In this document: positions 23,283 to 35,260 of the stretch, one piece after another | How the letters are laid out: every line of letters begins with the position of its first letter | Numbering within the stretch: the stretch's first letter is position 1 | Assembly: GCA_026545765.1 (NCBI GenBank) | Contig: CM048844.1 | Coordinates: 1,984,001 to 2,048,000 of the forward strand | Source: Plantago major | Taxonomy: Eukaryota > Streptophyta > Magnoliopsida > Lamiales > Plantaginaceae | Reading direction: 5' to 3' | Length of the DNA: 64,000 nucleotides | Translations under genes and position numbers: made by a program | The notes under the pieces: model-generated | Databases searched by the model: none | Seen by the model: only the letters and a program-made list of their open reading frames with translations | Told to the model about the DNA's origin: nothing

Positions 23283-23340
23283 GTACATATATACATACAT
23301 ATATGTATATATATATGTATATGTATATGTATATGCATAT
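23197..23340. repeat. TA-rich microsatellite
   Basis: (TA)n with scattered CATA/GTA interruptions, expanded compared with the short TA run at the matching place in the 5' LTR (10779). Confidence 0.9.
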
Positions 23341-23450
23341 ACGACAAACTTTTCCAACGCAAATATTTTCTATTTACCATTTTTTCCACAGCTAGCATAT
23401 CCACATTTAAAAAAAGTCTTATTTTTCCTACATGATGATGCTAATGATGC

Positions 23451-23573
<123 letters not shown>

Positions 23574-23682
23574 CTATATATGATCTCTAACAAGTCATGC
23601 TCATATCAAGTTTATAGTTCATATCATGTTCATGTTTATGTTCTCTAGCAAGTCAAATTTATATATTCTTCCCCAAATTTAT

Positions 23683-23800
23683 ATGCAAGCTTCTATATTT
23701 CATATGATGTATGTTGTATTGGTTGAAGCATGTTATTTTGGATGCAAGCTTCTATATTTCATATGATGTATGTTGTATTGGTTGAAGCATGTTATTTTGG
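23683..23800. repeat. 59-bp tandem duplication
   Basis: atgcaagcttctatatttca... occurs at 23683 and 23742, identical over 59 bp. The other LTR copies have it once. Confidence 0.9.
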
Positions 23801-24812
23801 TACTTTGCGTGTTCATTTAGGATTCATGCATGTAAGGAGATCACTCTAATAAAATGTAAGTCATCGGATTCAAGTTAAAGATCACGTAATAATTAACGAG
23901 CTCGTAGGAGAAACCTTAGCACCACGTGGCCCAAGTCAAGAATTCAAGTTATTCATGTTATTCACGGCTGGAAGGGGTACTAGTACTCCGACCGGTAATT
24001 CATGTCATGCAATGTATGGCCACCATAGGCGACGGTAGATCCTACGATGCCAAGTGAGCTCGCGATTTAAAGACAAGAATCATGTCAAGTCAAGTAATGT
24101 TTAAGAGGTTAAGTCAAGTCAAGTTATGTTAAGGGTCAAGTCATAGGTTAAGTTGCATTGCATTAAGACAAGACTAAAAGATGTAAAAGATGCAAAGATA
24201 GAATCCTAGGTCATGGCACGTGCATGAAACTTGCTTAGTCGGTGGTTTAACTAACCCCTTAATTATAAACACTTTTAGGTGATGAACTGGATTTACCTGG
24301 AGCGGAGACTGGCTTTCCGGATCAATGATCATGGCCTACATCAGTTTATCGTCACCATTGCTCACTTTTACTTAAATCATGCATCATACTGTCACTTAAG
24401 AACTTTATTACTAAGCGCGGTTTGCGCAAGACAGTTGCACGTTTATGCTTTCGTATTTTACGCTTTATGTTCACGGATTTCATGAAATGGATGGATGGCG
24501 CTTTTTGCGTCCTTTCACGTTTTAAGTTCAATTAAAGTCGTAATCGTCGTTTTTACAAGTTCACGAGTTAGCGCGAATTATATTTTTCATAGTTCGTCAA
24601 TTAAAATTTTGGGCGCTACAGATATTCACTGAAAAAGTGTGATCCTATATTGTAGAATTATTTGGAACCTTCTATAGTCTAGACTAAATTTCTATATAGG
24701 AGATTCCTCCACCCCTTCCCTTCTCTTTTTTGAACTTTTCTCTGGTACAAGTACTAAATAATTGTTGTTACTCAAGACTCTTTATCTTTCTCTATCTATT
24801 AGTATGAGTTAG

Positions 24813-25518
24813 GCGGTCTCCAGCAGAGTCCCAATTTTGGGACTCTGCTGGACCTGGATTTGGGATTCCAGAGTCTCAAATCGAGGCCCAAGGATTTTGG
24901 GGTGTACCCCAGCGCCCTAAATCCTTTTTTTTCTTTTCTTTTCTTGTTTCTTTATATATAATTTGTTTTTATTTTCTCTTTTTATTTTTTTTATTTCTAT
25001 TCCTTTTCTAATTTTATCTTTTTTATTATTTTTTATTTTTCTTGAATCTTTCTATATGATAATAATTATATGTAGCAAGAGAAATATACATATACATTAC
25101 TTCTAAAATTTAAAATACATATTAAAATTACATTTGTAAAATGTAGTATTTAATTGTTGTAATTTTCATTTTTAATTATTTTAATTTTCAATTTTAAGTA
25201 TTGTAATTTTCAATTTTAAGTACTGTATTTTTTTTAAGTAATGTAATTTTTATTTTCAAGTAATGTATTTTAAAAAAATTAATGTGATTTTATTATAATT
25301 AATTAACTACATTTAAAATAAATTCAACAATAAAGTTTAAAAGGAAATGAGAAAAGGAAATGAAATGAATAATTAAGTTTGAAAGAAATGTTAAAAGAAA
25401 ATAGATTTTATTTCACCATTGGAGTAGAGAATCAGAAAGAGTTGTAAAGTGAAATGAGTGGAATCTTGTAATGAAGAGAGAGTGGAGAGAAATAAGAATC
25501 TTTTGAGATGTCCTTAAT
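24813..25518. mobile_element. Candidate MULE-type MITE
   Basis: Flanked by the same 10 bases tatgagttag (24803-24812 and 25518-25527), fitting the 8-11 bp duplications of Mutator-like elements. Ends (GCGGTCTCCAGCAGAG... and the inverse TTAAGGACATCTCAAAAG) are only weakly similar. The interior is AT-rich with no ORF. A perfect hairpin sits near the left end (24820-24851). Confidence 0.45.
24820..24851. repeat. Perfect 15-bp hairpin with 2-nt loop
   Basis: ccagcagagtcccaa, loop tt, then its exact inverse complement. Confidence 0.9.
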
Positions 25519-25527
25519 ATGAGTTAG

Positions 25528-25952
25528 TATTTTTTTTGGAAGTACAAGTTTAAACAAACATAAAAAAGGAAAGGAATTGACATGCCTGCTAACCTCACTA
25601 GTCTTACTCTTAGCCTTCTATCCTCTCTAAGGGAATAAACTAATTACTTTAAGGAAGTCCTTTTAGAAGAATTATAGAACATGAGAAAATACTCTCTGAT
25701 GATCTGTTTGTGAAGACTCAATAGTGGTCATCTTCATTGATTAATCAACAATTCATGGTCCATAGAAATTGCGCGTATTCACAAAGTTAGATTTTTAGTT
25801 TGGGCTAATTCAAATCATGACCATTCAGACATTATCTAAACACTTAACCATTTCCAAGTCAATTACACTCACCAAATTTATAGTAGTCGTTGATTCAAGT
25901 ACAATTATCTAAACACGTAACCATGCATTTCCAAGTGCAAATCAAGTTCAAT
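25528..25952 (+). other. Upstream region of the receptor kinase gene
   Basis: AT-rich, no ORF. An in-frame upstream ATG at 25923 would add ten residues ahead of the signal peptide start chosen at 25953. No clear TATA box. Confidence 0.4.
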
Positions 25953-27249
25953 ATGTCCATCTTCATAGCACTTGGAATACTCCTAGTTGTCTTTGTTTTT
26001 CCGGCTGTTCTTGGATCAGCCGGAACTAATTCTACACTTGATATTTGCCGGCCAACAAGATGTAGAAACAATGGCCCTCTAGTCCAATTCCCATTCAGAC
26101 TCACAAACTCACAACCACAACACTGTTCCTTCAGCCCTGCTTTCGATTTACACTGCAATGAAAACCAACAAACCATTCTCCAACTACCCGTTTCTGTTAA
26201 CGTTTCCTTGACTCAAATCGACTACAGATCCCAAAGCATGGAGTTTCATGATCCAGATAATTGCCTTGCTCGAAAACTACCAAATTTGAACTTATCTACT
26301 TCCCCTTTCAATCATTCATCACCACCGGGGTACTATTTGAATCTGTACGATTATGTTCTTTATAACTGTTCCACCGATCCAGAAAGGGAACCTTTTGTTA
26401 TTTCTTGTCTCAGTGGCAACGGATACCAAGTCATTTCGATTGTATCTAATATGGGTACGGATAATTTTCCATCAACATCGTGTACAAGGTTTCTTGAAGT
26501 TCGATCAGTTCCGTTTCGTGCGTTCACGGCAGAGTCTTCTATATTGAGATGGACAGAACCTGCTTGTGGACAATGTGAAGCTCGACACCAATTTTGCAGC
26601 TTGAGTAATGCTACTGGACCCAATCAAATCCAATGCATTGACAAACCTAAAGGTGGTACATATATACATTTGTTGCTTCTCTAAAAAAGAAAGTCACATG
26701 TGTTTTAGTACTAGCTAGTGACTAATATAATTTCCTTCTATGTACCTTGCTGATATAGGGCCATCAAAGACTCCATTGATTGCAGGTGCTACTGTAGGTT
26801 GTATTCTTTTCGTTGCAATACTTGCAGCTCTATACTACGTCTACGGAGTGATAAAAACAGATCTAAAGATTGAAAACTTCTTGAAAGATTACAAAGCTTT
26901 GAGACCTGCGCGCTTCTCTTATGCTGATCTAAAACACATCACCAAAGGTTTCACCAAGAAGTTGGGCGAAGGGGGATATGGAGTTGTCTACAAAGGAAAG
27001 TTATCCAGTGAAATATATGTTGCAGTCAAAGTTCTTAACATCGCTAAGGGTAATGGACAAGAGTTTGTGAACGAGGTTGGTATAATAGGGAGCATACACC
27101 ATGTCAATATAGTACGCTTGGTAGGTTTTTGTGCAGATGGCTTTAGGCGAGCTCTTGTTTATGAATACCTACCCAATGAGTCATTGGAGAAGTTCATCTT
27201 CCAAAGTAGTCTAGAGAAAAACTCTCTCTCTTGGAAAAAGATGCAAGAT
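25953..27249 (+). pseudogene. LRK10L-type receptor kinase, 5' part (ectodomain to N-lobe)
   Basis: Exon 1 (25953-26652) has a signal peptide (MSIFIALGILLVVFVFPAVL), a cysteine-rich GUB_WAK-type ectodomain (CRPTRCRNNGPLVQFPFRL, CSFSPAFDLHC) and a closing CGQCEARHQFC. The intron is 26653-26758 (G|GTGGTA ... GATATAG|G). Exon 2 has a membrane helix (IAGATVGCILFVAILAAL), then the kinase start FSYADLKHITKGF, glycine loop GEGGYGVVYKG, VAVKVL with the catalytic Lys, and the C-helix EFVNEVGIIG. Family role: plasma-membrane Ser/Thr receptor kinase, possibly wall-associated signalling or defence. At SWKKMQD the frame is cut by the Tat element; the rest lies at 41867-42497. Confidence 0.85.
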
Positions 27250-28119
27250 TGATATGGACATATAAGTCCCTCCAACGAATTAGACCTTTCTACCAACGTT
27301 CCAGAACTCGAGAAACGCTTTTAGCCACGTTCAGAGAAAATGAGTCCGCCACCCAGGAGAAAAGCCCGGCACAAGACAAACTTACTAACATAAAGTCCGG
27401 TACCAATAAAGACGTCCGGAACAAGAAAAGCTCGCTATAAGTCCTAAGGAAAAAGTACCCAAAAAGCCCGACATTAAGGTCTTAACGGACTCTGGTGACT
27501 ACAAAGGGTCCGTCTGGAGGAAATCCGCCATAACTAACGTAAGATAAACGCGCCACCTACCTCTGAGATCACGTGGCACGCTATCGCCAAGCCGACAAGA
27601 TTCCGGGAACTCAGACCGCCTGTCCCCCAAGCTTCCCCTATAAATAGCCCGCATTTACTACTCATTAAGGTACATAACCACTATTACAAAATCTACTCTC
27701 TAAGTTTCGGTTCCGAGATAACTCGATAAGCCCGTCACACAATTAAGTTGAGTCTTAGTCCGGATTGTCCACGGCAGGCCGGCCCAAAAGGGTCTAACCC
27801 CTTCCTTTGTTCTCAGGAGACGTCCGGATCGAACTTTGCCGGCCACTTCCAGGAGACGGACCATTACTGAAATAACGACTTGGATTGCCTTATCTGGGTT
27901 CATAGCCCGACGGACCAAGCTAACGACGGACCCTAGATCCAGCCTAAGAAGGAAGACCTAGATTCCTCTTGTCGGACTCCCTTTCTGCCGGACCCAACAA
28001 CTAAGCTGACGACGGACCCTCGAACTGAAACGATCCAAACTACACGACCTGATCACTGCACTGTTCTGAATTACGCTCTTGACCTAAGGATTTGACTTAA
28101 CCGGATTTACCCCACTTCA
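27250..28119 (+). repeat. 5' LTR of the Tat element
   Basis: 870 bp, TGATATGG...CCCACTTCA. U3 carries CACGTGGC (27570-27577) and TATAAATA (27639-27646). Confidence 0.95.
27570..27646 (+). promoter_or_regulatory. Tat LTR promoter: G-box and TATA box
   Basis: CACGTGGC (G-box/ABRE core) lies 62 bp before TATAAATA. The same pair is conserved in the 3' LTR (41316-41323, 41385-41392). bZIP/bHLH control is an inference. Confidence 0.65.
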
Positions 28120-28121
28120 TA

Positions 28122-28139
28122 TTGGTGCCGTCTGTGGGA
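28122..28139 (+). promoter_or_regulatory. Tat primer binding site
   Basis: ttggtgccgtctgtggga starts two bases after the LTR end, the usual position and style for Tat-type gypsy elements. I do not assign the tRNA. Confidence 0.65.
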
Positions 28140-28159
28140 ATCCCTAAGTACAAAAGGCC

Positions 28160-30114
28160 ATGGCACCTACTAAGAAGCGAACGACAAAGATACCTTCTAC
28201 CCGTGCTAGATCAGCCACCTCGAATGCAGGTGTCTCCACCCAACAACCTCTGAACTCGGGAGAAAACCAAAGAAACTCTGAAAACAGGGTCATCCCCGAA
28301 CATGATGAAAGAGATGGAATGGAAGCGTCCGGATCAATCCATACGAGGAATGAATTAACTTTCCCCATGCCACAGAATCCTTTATCTGTCCACAACCCTC
28401 AAATTACAGCAGATCAAATCTTGGCAGGATGTAGTAAGGCACAAAGTCTACAACTACAAGTCGCCATACAAATGAGGACATTACCCCAATATCCTTTGGG
28501 GATGCCCAGAGAAGAACTCTCAGTCCTTCACATCCAGAACCAAGTCCCAATGCGGGTTATAAGTAATCAGGCCAGAGAACCGCCAACGTCACGCAACACT
28601 GGTCATTCCATGTCAAACAGGACAGGCAGTAGGAGACCTGCTGGAGATTTAAGAAACCTGTTGAATAAAAAAGCTCAACAAAACCAGGGAAGCAGAGAGG
28701 AAACAAGAAGATTCGAAAATGAAAACTCTCATAACTCCGCTCCTTCCCGAGAATCTACTAGGAACCGTCATCCCCGAAATAACGAAAGAAGAGACATGCA
28801 TGACCAGTATAGCAAAGAGGATACAACGCAAGAATACCAAGGGGATACACCCCCTCGAAGCCCAAGGCGAACCGGCGGAAATAACAGACCTGCCTACTAT
28901 AAGAAGAAGGGCAATGAGGATTACTATGAAAAAAGGAGGAGCCCAGAAATGCGTCTGGAAAAAAGCCGCTCCCAAACACCAAGAAGACAACGCCGGCGGA
29001 GTCCCATAACCGAGGCTGAAAAAATCAAAGAACAAGTCCGAATCCACGAAGCATCCTTGGACCTTGAACGAGCAAAGCTGGAATCCCTCACACAAGTCAG
29101 AGATATTATCAAGTATGGCCGAAACGTGGATCCCCTTTATCAGGAAGTCAGGTTGGCTGAATTACCAATAGGACGAAACCCCCCGCATCAAAAGAAACGT
29201 ATGATGGAAATTCATGTCCTGTTGATCATCGAATCCGATTTGAGGCCTCCTTGAGTGGGCATTCCATACCAAACCATGTAAAGGCTCAGTTATTTCCAAA
29301 CACTCTCTACGGACCAGCAATGGGGTGGTGGAAACAACTTCGCCCAGATTCCATCGTGTCGTGGCAACATCTCATCACTAAGTTCACCGTAAGATTCGAG
29401 AACTTCTTGGAAATTGCTCGTCCAGTAAGTTACCTGGGAGAAATCATCCAAAAGGACCATGAAAGCCTAAGATCATTCCTCAAAAGATTTGAACAAGCGG
29501 CAACATTAGTAGAAAAGCATCCCATCAAGGAACGAATCACGTACCTAGGGGAAAATACCAACAATGCTTCATTCCGTTACAAACTCATCGACGCCGATAT
29601 AACAACAGAGCGTGAACTAACGGAAACCATCAAAAAGTTCCTAAACACCAATGAGACCCTCGATAAAATGATAGTAAAAGCTGGCACAAAAAAGGTGAAA
29701 CCTGCCTTAGATAATTTCAGATTGGGAGACCCTTACCAAGGATCAAGGAGGATGAGAAATGACCGACGGGGAAGTATTGAGGAAAGAGGAAGATCCCCTC
29801 GAAAGATTCATTATCATAAGCTAAAAGCCCCCAAGGAACAAATCCTCACGATCATGCAAAGCAATGGAATCCCTTTCGAATGGCCTGAAAAACATAGGGA
29901 GAACATATACACCAGGAACTCGAACGAATATTGCCATTTCCATAAGCAAGTAGGACACTCAACAGGAAAGTGCACCCATCTCAGACAAGAGATTCAACTG
30001 CTAATTGAATTAGGGTACTTACATGATTACGTAATGAAAAAGTCTGACGGGAACATTCGGCACGACCAGAATTCAAACATGACCCACGGCCAACCAAGTC
30101 GAATGAATCAGTGA
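28160..30114 (+). pseudogene. gag: Tat gag with one frame change
   Basis: Starts at ATG 28160 (MAPTKKRTTKIPSTRARSAT). A long, charged, low-complexity N-terminal half is followed by a coiled-coil-like stretch (IKEQVRIHEASLDLERAKLE). The frame ends at 29254 and continues in another frame from about 29245 with the Gag core: VKAQLFPNTLYGPAMGWWKQ, FTVRFENFLEIARPVSYLGE, LRSFLKRFEQAATLVEKHP. A knuckle-like ending follows (CHFHKQVGHSTGKCTHLRQE), then the stop at 30114. Structural particle protein. The frame change near 29240 breaks the polyprotein here. Confidence 0.8.
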
Positions 30115-30380
30115 GGTCCTTCTGTCAGAAGAACAAGTCTCTGACAAGAGAGAAATGATTTGCGAAGGGAGAAAAGGAAAAGGACCATAAGCCCGAGAAG
30201 AACCCCCCCCCCCCCCCCCGCACCAGTGCGGTACAGCCCTAGGGAAAGAAAGAATAACCAAAGCTCTCAAAACCCCGGAAGACAAGACAACTGAACAGTC
30301 CCTACTGAGGACCGAGAAGCAGCTAGAATAGCATATATGGATCACCAACCCAGATATATTCAAGAAAATCTGGTTATCTA
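30115..30380 (+). other. Gag-protease linker with 17-C run
   Basis: Coding-like sequence without a clean frame. A run of 17 C (30203-30219) interrupts it, so its length in the assembly may be unreliable. Confidence 0.5.
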
Positions 30381-31062
30381 CGGGAGAATATTAACTATTT
30401 CCGGAGGACCCTCAGGAGGGGATAGTCGGAATGCTAGGGAAGCAACCGCTAATTCCCTATGAAAATCCGACGAAAAATCCATTAACACGATAGCCCCTGG
30501 AACAAATGTCATCACCTTTGACGAATCAGAAACCCCTCCAATTTGCCAAGGGGAAGGATTGGTCCATGATCCCAACGTTCCTCTGGTGATCGAAATAGAC
30601 ATTGCTGGATATGAAATGACTAAGGTACTTGTAGATACAGGGGCATCTTCCAATCTCCTCTTCATGAGCACTGTGAGAAAGATGCAAATGAGCCTGCGAG
30701 GGATGGCGCCAGTAACCACGGATCTTATAGGATTTGGCGTAAACAGAGTAAGGCCAAGAGGAATCCTTTACCTCTCCGTCTCAATAGGAAAGGAGCCTTA
30801 CCGTGTCACTAAACAAGTACCTTTTGTCGTCACGGATGTCGATTGCGACTACAACATCATCATGGGAAGACCGGCAATAAATCGATTCAAAGCAGTTGTC
30901 TCCACCTTCCATCTGAAAATAAAATTCCCAACAGAAGCCGGAATTGGGACAGTCAACGGCGATCGAAGGCAGGGTTGGGAATGCTACACCTTATCCACGA
31001 GAAGAGCTTCTCGCCCCTATCGAGAGGAAGAAGAAATCAGAAGGGAAGAAGCTGAAATGTGA
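30381..31062 (+). pseudogene. pol: Tat aspartic protease
   Basis: The frame begins with a Tat-like preprotease (GRILTISGGPSGGDSRNARE) that has one stop near 30460. It is then open from 30559 with VIEIDIAGYEMTKVLVDTGA: VDTGASSNLLF is the catalytic aspartyl motif. VDCDYNIIMGRPAINRFKAV is the conserved C-terminal flap and dimer part. Cuts the Gag-Pol polyprotein. Ends at TGA 31060-31062, after which RT starts in another frame. Confidence 0.8.
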
Positions 31063-31077
31063 GGAAAGAGACAATGT

Positions 31078-33220
31078 ATGCTCCTGCAGGAAAAAACCCG
31101 AAAACCCACGAGAGAGCGACCGGTCGCACTGGGTATCAATTGGCTAAAAATGGGCATAGATAAACAGAAAACTCCCATCACAATCCATGAGGGCAAAGAC
31201 AAAGCCGCCGAATACAAAGTCATCCCTGACGAATCTTCAAAAGACTCGCCCATGGAAAGCTTTCTCCACCAAAACAGAATGGCCCCGAACGAAGAAATCA
31301 AAGAAATAGCAATCACAGAAGATTTCCCCGAAAAAACTGTTAAAATAGGGGCAGGAATGGATGAAGAAACCACCATCAAAATGGTTGCATTCTTGAGAAG
31401 AAACGCGGATGTTTTCGCTTGGGGGACGGAGGACCTAACTGGGATAGATCCGCAGATCATGGTGCACAAGCTCAATGTAGATCCAAACATAAAGCCTGTC
31501 CGCCAGAAAAAGAGAGATCATGGCCCTGTACAAAACAAAATTATTGCCGAAGAGATAGATCGACTCCTAAGAGCCGGGCACATAGAGGAAGTTCAATATT
31601 CTGATTGGATATGCAATGTTGTCCTAGTACAAAAAGCTCCGGGGAAGTGGAGAATGTGTAATGATTTTACCAGTCTCAACCGCTTTTGCCCAAAGGATCC
31701 GTATCCTCTTCCAAGGATTGATCAGTTGGTAGATTCTACCGCTGGGTGCGCTTTACTAAGTTTCATGGATGCTTTCCAAGGATTCTATATACCAAATCAA
31801 GATGGCCGAACATGACATAGTAAAAACTGCTTGCATCACCGCAGGAGGGGTATATTGCTTCAAAGTTATGCCCTTTGGCCTAAGAAATGCAGGAGCAACC
31901 TACCAACGATTGATGAATCGCATGTTCAAAGAAGAATTAGGAAAGACAATGGAAGTATATGTTGATGACATCTTAGTAAAAAGTAAACATGCGTCAGAAC
32001 ATATTTCCCACTTAGAAAGGTGCTTTGCCGTTGTCCGAAAATATGGCATGAAACTAAACCCTGAGAAATGTACGTTTGGAGTTACAAGAGGAAAATTTAT
32101 GGGGTACATGGTTACACAACGGGGCATTGAAGCCAATCCAGAGAAAATCAAGGCAATCTTAGAACTCCCTCACCCCGAAAAACTCAGAGACGTACAAAGA
32201 CTCATCGGGAAGGTCATATCCCTGAGTCGATTTATATCCAGATCGGCCGAGAAGAATCTACCTTTTTTCAAAATACTCAGAAAATCGGAGGACTTCGAAT
32301 GGAACCAAGAGTGCAGAGAAGCTTTCGAAAACCTGAAGAACTACCTTTCTTCTCCACCTTTGCTTTCCAAACCTGAAGATGGAGAGACCTTGTACATTTA
32401 TTTGGCAATAACATCCGAGGTCGTGAGTTCGGTCCTCGTTCGAATCCAGAAAAACGAACATCTCCCAGTTTACTACTTAAGCAAGGTGCTCGGAACTGCT
32501 GAAAGAAACTACAAGGAAATCGAAAAATACGCTTACTGCCTGGTAGAAACCTCTCGGAAACTCAAGTCATACTTCCGATCTCACAAAATGGTGGTTCTAA
32601 CAAACCAACCTTTGAAACATGTTCTAGGAGATGCATCTAAATCTGGGAGATTAGCCAAGTGGACGATAGAATTAGGGGACCACGCTATTGACTATCAGGC
32701 CCCTTCCGCAAAGAAAGCCCAAGTCCTGGCCGATTTCCTCGCCGAATATCCAGATAAATCAAGAACCTCTGAGGAAGAAAAGAATGCCCCACTCACTAAA
32801 GAGTTCCTCAACCTAGAAACCGAAGGGAACCAGGAAATCGATCCGGTGGCCGATTTGATTCTCAACAAAAATCAGACGGGAAAGTCACTATCTCCTCCTC
32901 CAGAACCAAGATCCGAGATCGCTCCAGAACATAAACCTACCCAATCAGCTCAGCGTATACCCAGAAAGCTTGGTTCAGAAGAAGAAGACATATGGGAACT
33001 TTATGTTGATGGATCATCGGGCGCGCATGCTGGAGGAATGGGGATCTTGCTCATTAGCCCGAAAAGAGCACAAATGGAGTATGCTATAAGATTAACCTTC
33101 AGAGTCACGAATAATGAAGCCAAGTATGAAGCCATAATAGCCGGTATGAGAATGGAAAAGTCGGTTATGGTGAAGAAACTCCATGCTTATTCAGATTCCC
33201 AACTCGTCACTGAACAATAA
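31078..33220 (+). pseudogene. pol: Tat reverse transcriptase, RNase H and archaeal-type RNase H
   Basis: RT: GINWLKMG, VVLVQKAPGKWRMCNDFTSL, FCPKDPYPLPRIDQLVDSTA. Near 31790 a small insertion shifts the frame (...LSFMDAFQGF | IKMAEHDIVKTAC). Then CFKVMPFGLRNAGATYQRLM, catalytic YVDDILV, and RNase H (GETLYIYLAITSEVVSSVLV, LTNQPLKHVLGDASKSGRLA). After a spacer comes a second RNase H of archaeal type (ELYVDGSSGAHAGGMGILLI, NNEAKYEAIIAGM, YSDSQLV). A TAA (33218-33220) interrupts this domain, whose frame continues without shift to VADGLSKWA. The dual RNase H defines the lineage. Confidence 0.88.
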
Positions 33221-34702
33221 TCAGGGAAATTCACAACCAAGAGCACATCCATGATAAAGTACTTAAAAATATTAAAGGAATGTGAGAAGAAGTTCGATCT
33301 CTTCACACTATCCAAAATAAGTCGAACCGAGAACACAGTAGCAGATGGGTTATCTAAGTGGGCTACCGCGTCAGGAGCTATTGACACTAGATCCGTCGTA
33401 CTCATGACAGCAAACGAATCAGCCATTGCTACCTCGGAGGAGGTCGCTTTCATAGGAGTGCTCAGCGGAGTTGGTACATGGATGGAAGATGTTATACGAT
33501 ACTTACGTGACAACGTATTGCCAAATAACCACTTAGAAGCAAGGAGAGTCCAAAGGAGAGCCCAACACTATTTCTTATCGGGAGAGGATTTGTACCGTAA
33601 ATCCTATGATGGAACCCACTTGAGGTGTCTGGGACCATCCGAAGTAGACATGGTAATGAAAGAAATCCATTTGGGAAGCTGCGGTAACCATTCAGGAGGA
33701 AGAGCCCTGGCACATAAAATTTTGAGAAATGGATATTATTGGCCAGGAATGCAAAAGGAGGCCAGCAAATTCTCTAGGTCCTGTACCGAATGCCAAAAGT
33801 TTGCACGTATTCCACACCAACCATCTATTCCTATGATCCCCTCAACTATTCCTTGCCCCTTCGATCAATGGGGCATCGACATAGTCGGACCTTTCCCCAC
33901 AGGCATAGGAGGAAAAAAATTCCTAATAGTGGCGGTGGAATATTTCTCCAAATGGGTAGAAACTGAAGCCACCGCATCCATCTCAGAAAAGCGAGTGATG
34001 GAATTCCTATGGAGGATATCATGTCGGTTTGGCTTACCAAGAATCCTGGTTGCTGATAACGGACGTCAATTCTCCGGACACAAGTTGAAAGACTGGTGTA
34101 AAGAAATGGGAATTGAGCAACGTTTCACCTCTGTTGGTTATCCGCAAGCCAACGGACAAACAGAAGTCACCAATCGCACCATAGTCGATAACCTTCAGAA
34201 ACGACTCGGGGACGCAAGAGGAGATTGGGTTGATGAATTAGAAGGGGTCCTCTGGGCATACCGTACCACCGCAAGGACAGCCACTCAAGAAACCCCATTC
34301 AGTATGGTGTACGGATCTGAAGCAGTAATCCCGGCAGAGATTGCCATTAATACTTACAGAATTCAGGGGTACAAGCCGTCTGACAATCATACCAAAAGGA
34401 TCTACGACTTGGATATGCTGGAAACCAAAAGGAGCACGGCTTTAGCTAGGACCTTGGGATATCAAGCCTCTATGGCAAGAGCATATAACAAACATGTCAA
34501 AGGCAGGGATCTACAAATAGGAGATTTAGTATTACGCAAGAAAGAGATTCTAAAGCCAGTCGGTAAACTTGAACCGAATTGGGAAGGCCCATATAAAGTA
34601 ATCAGCTCCAGCATCAATGGAAGCCACGGTTTGGAAACCATGGATGGAACTCCCCTCAAGAGAACATGGAATGCAAGAAATCTCCAGAAGTTTTTTCCTT
34701 AA
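33221..34702 (+). CDS. pol: Tat integrase (with the end of the second RNase H)
   Basis: The frame continues from the previous stop with the end of archaeal-type RNase H (ENTVADGLSKW). It is then intact to 34702. Integrase: zinc-binding H...H (HLGSCGNHSGG, H-K-I-LRNGYYWPGM) and C-x2-C (SCTECQKF). Catalytic D in DQWGIDIVGPFP, D in LVADNGRQFSG, E in NGQTEVTNRTI; C-terminal barrel GDLVLRKKE...LEPNWEGPYKV. It inserts element cDNA into the genome. The frame has no lesion; ATG at 33251 is merely the first Met after the stop. Confidence 0.88.
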   Translation, partial: SGKFTTKSTSMIKYLKILKECEKKFDLFTLSKISRTENTVADGLSKWATASGAIDTRSVVLMTANESAIATSEEVAFIGVLSGVGTWMEDVIRYLRDNVLPNNHLEARRVQRRAQHYFLSGEDLYRKSYDGTHLRCLGPSEVDMVMKEIHLGSCGNHSGGRALAHKILRNGYYWPGMQKEASKFSRSCTECQKFARIPHQPSIPMIPSTIPCPFDQWGIDIVGPFPTGIGGKKFLIVAVEYFSKWVETEATASISEKRVMEFLWRISCRFGLPRILVADNGRQFSGHKLKDWCKEMGIEQRFTSVGYPQANGQTEVTNRTIVDNLQKRLGDARGDWVDELEGVLWAYRTTARTATQETPFSMVYGSEAVIPAEIAINTYRIQGYKPSDNHTKRIYDLDMLETKRSTALARTLGYQASMARAYNKHVKGRDLQIGDLVLRKKEILKPVGKLEPNWEGPYKVISSSINGSHGLETMDGTPLKRTWNARNLQKFFP

Positions 34703-34768
34703 AGCATCTATGTAATAGGCCCGGTATGGGCATCAGATCTTTATGAATAAACAGTTTCATTTCAGGAT

Positions 34769-35260
34769 AAAAAGATCCGAGACTCACGCAGTCCGGCATA
34801 TTGGTCAAAGTGTCTTAAGGACTTAAAAAGTCCGACACTCATTCACTATGAGCCAAAGCCTTGAGTGACAAAAGATCCGAGACTCACGCAGTCCGGCATA
34901 TTGTTCAAAGTGTCTTAAGGACTTAAAAAGTCCGACACTCATTCACTACGAGCCAAAGCCTTGAGTGACAAAAGATCCGAGACTCACGCAGTCCGGCATA
35001 TTGTTCAAAGTGTCTTAAGGACTTAAAAAGTCCGACACTCATTCACTACGAGCCAAAGCCTTGAGTGACAAAAGATCCGAGACTCACGCAGTCCGGCATA
35101 TTGTTCAAAGTGTCTTAAGGACTTAAAAAGTCCGACACTCATTCACTACGAGCCAAAGCCTCGAGTGACAAAAGATCCGAGACTCACAGAGTCCGGCAAA
35201 GGATTAAAACTAAGGATTTAAAAAATCCGACACTCGCCACAGGACGAAGCCTTGGGTAAA
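34769..35260. repeat. 100-bp tandem repeat after integrase
   Basis: Four near-identical 100-bp units (landmark gatccgagactcacgcagtc at 34774, 34874, 34974, 35074) and one to two decayed units to about 35260. The unit contains cttaaggacttaaaaagtcc, a partial inverted repeat. Confidence 0.95.

Noticed and set aside
28649..29095. Minus-strand ORFs of 148, 74 and 62 codons opposite gag
   Set aside because: Shadows of the Tat gag frame with no promoter or splice signal, unlike the true antisense gene downstream.
34769..35260. CRISPR-like array
   Set aside because: The units are contiguous with no unique spacers, in a plant retroelement; an ordinary tandem repeat.
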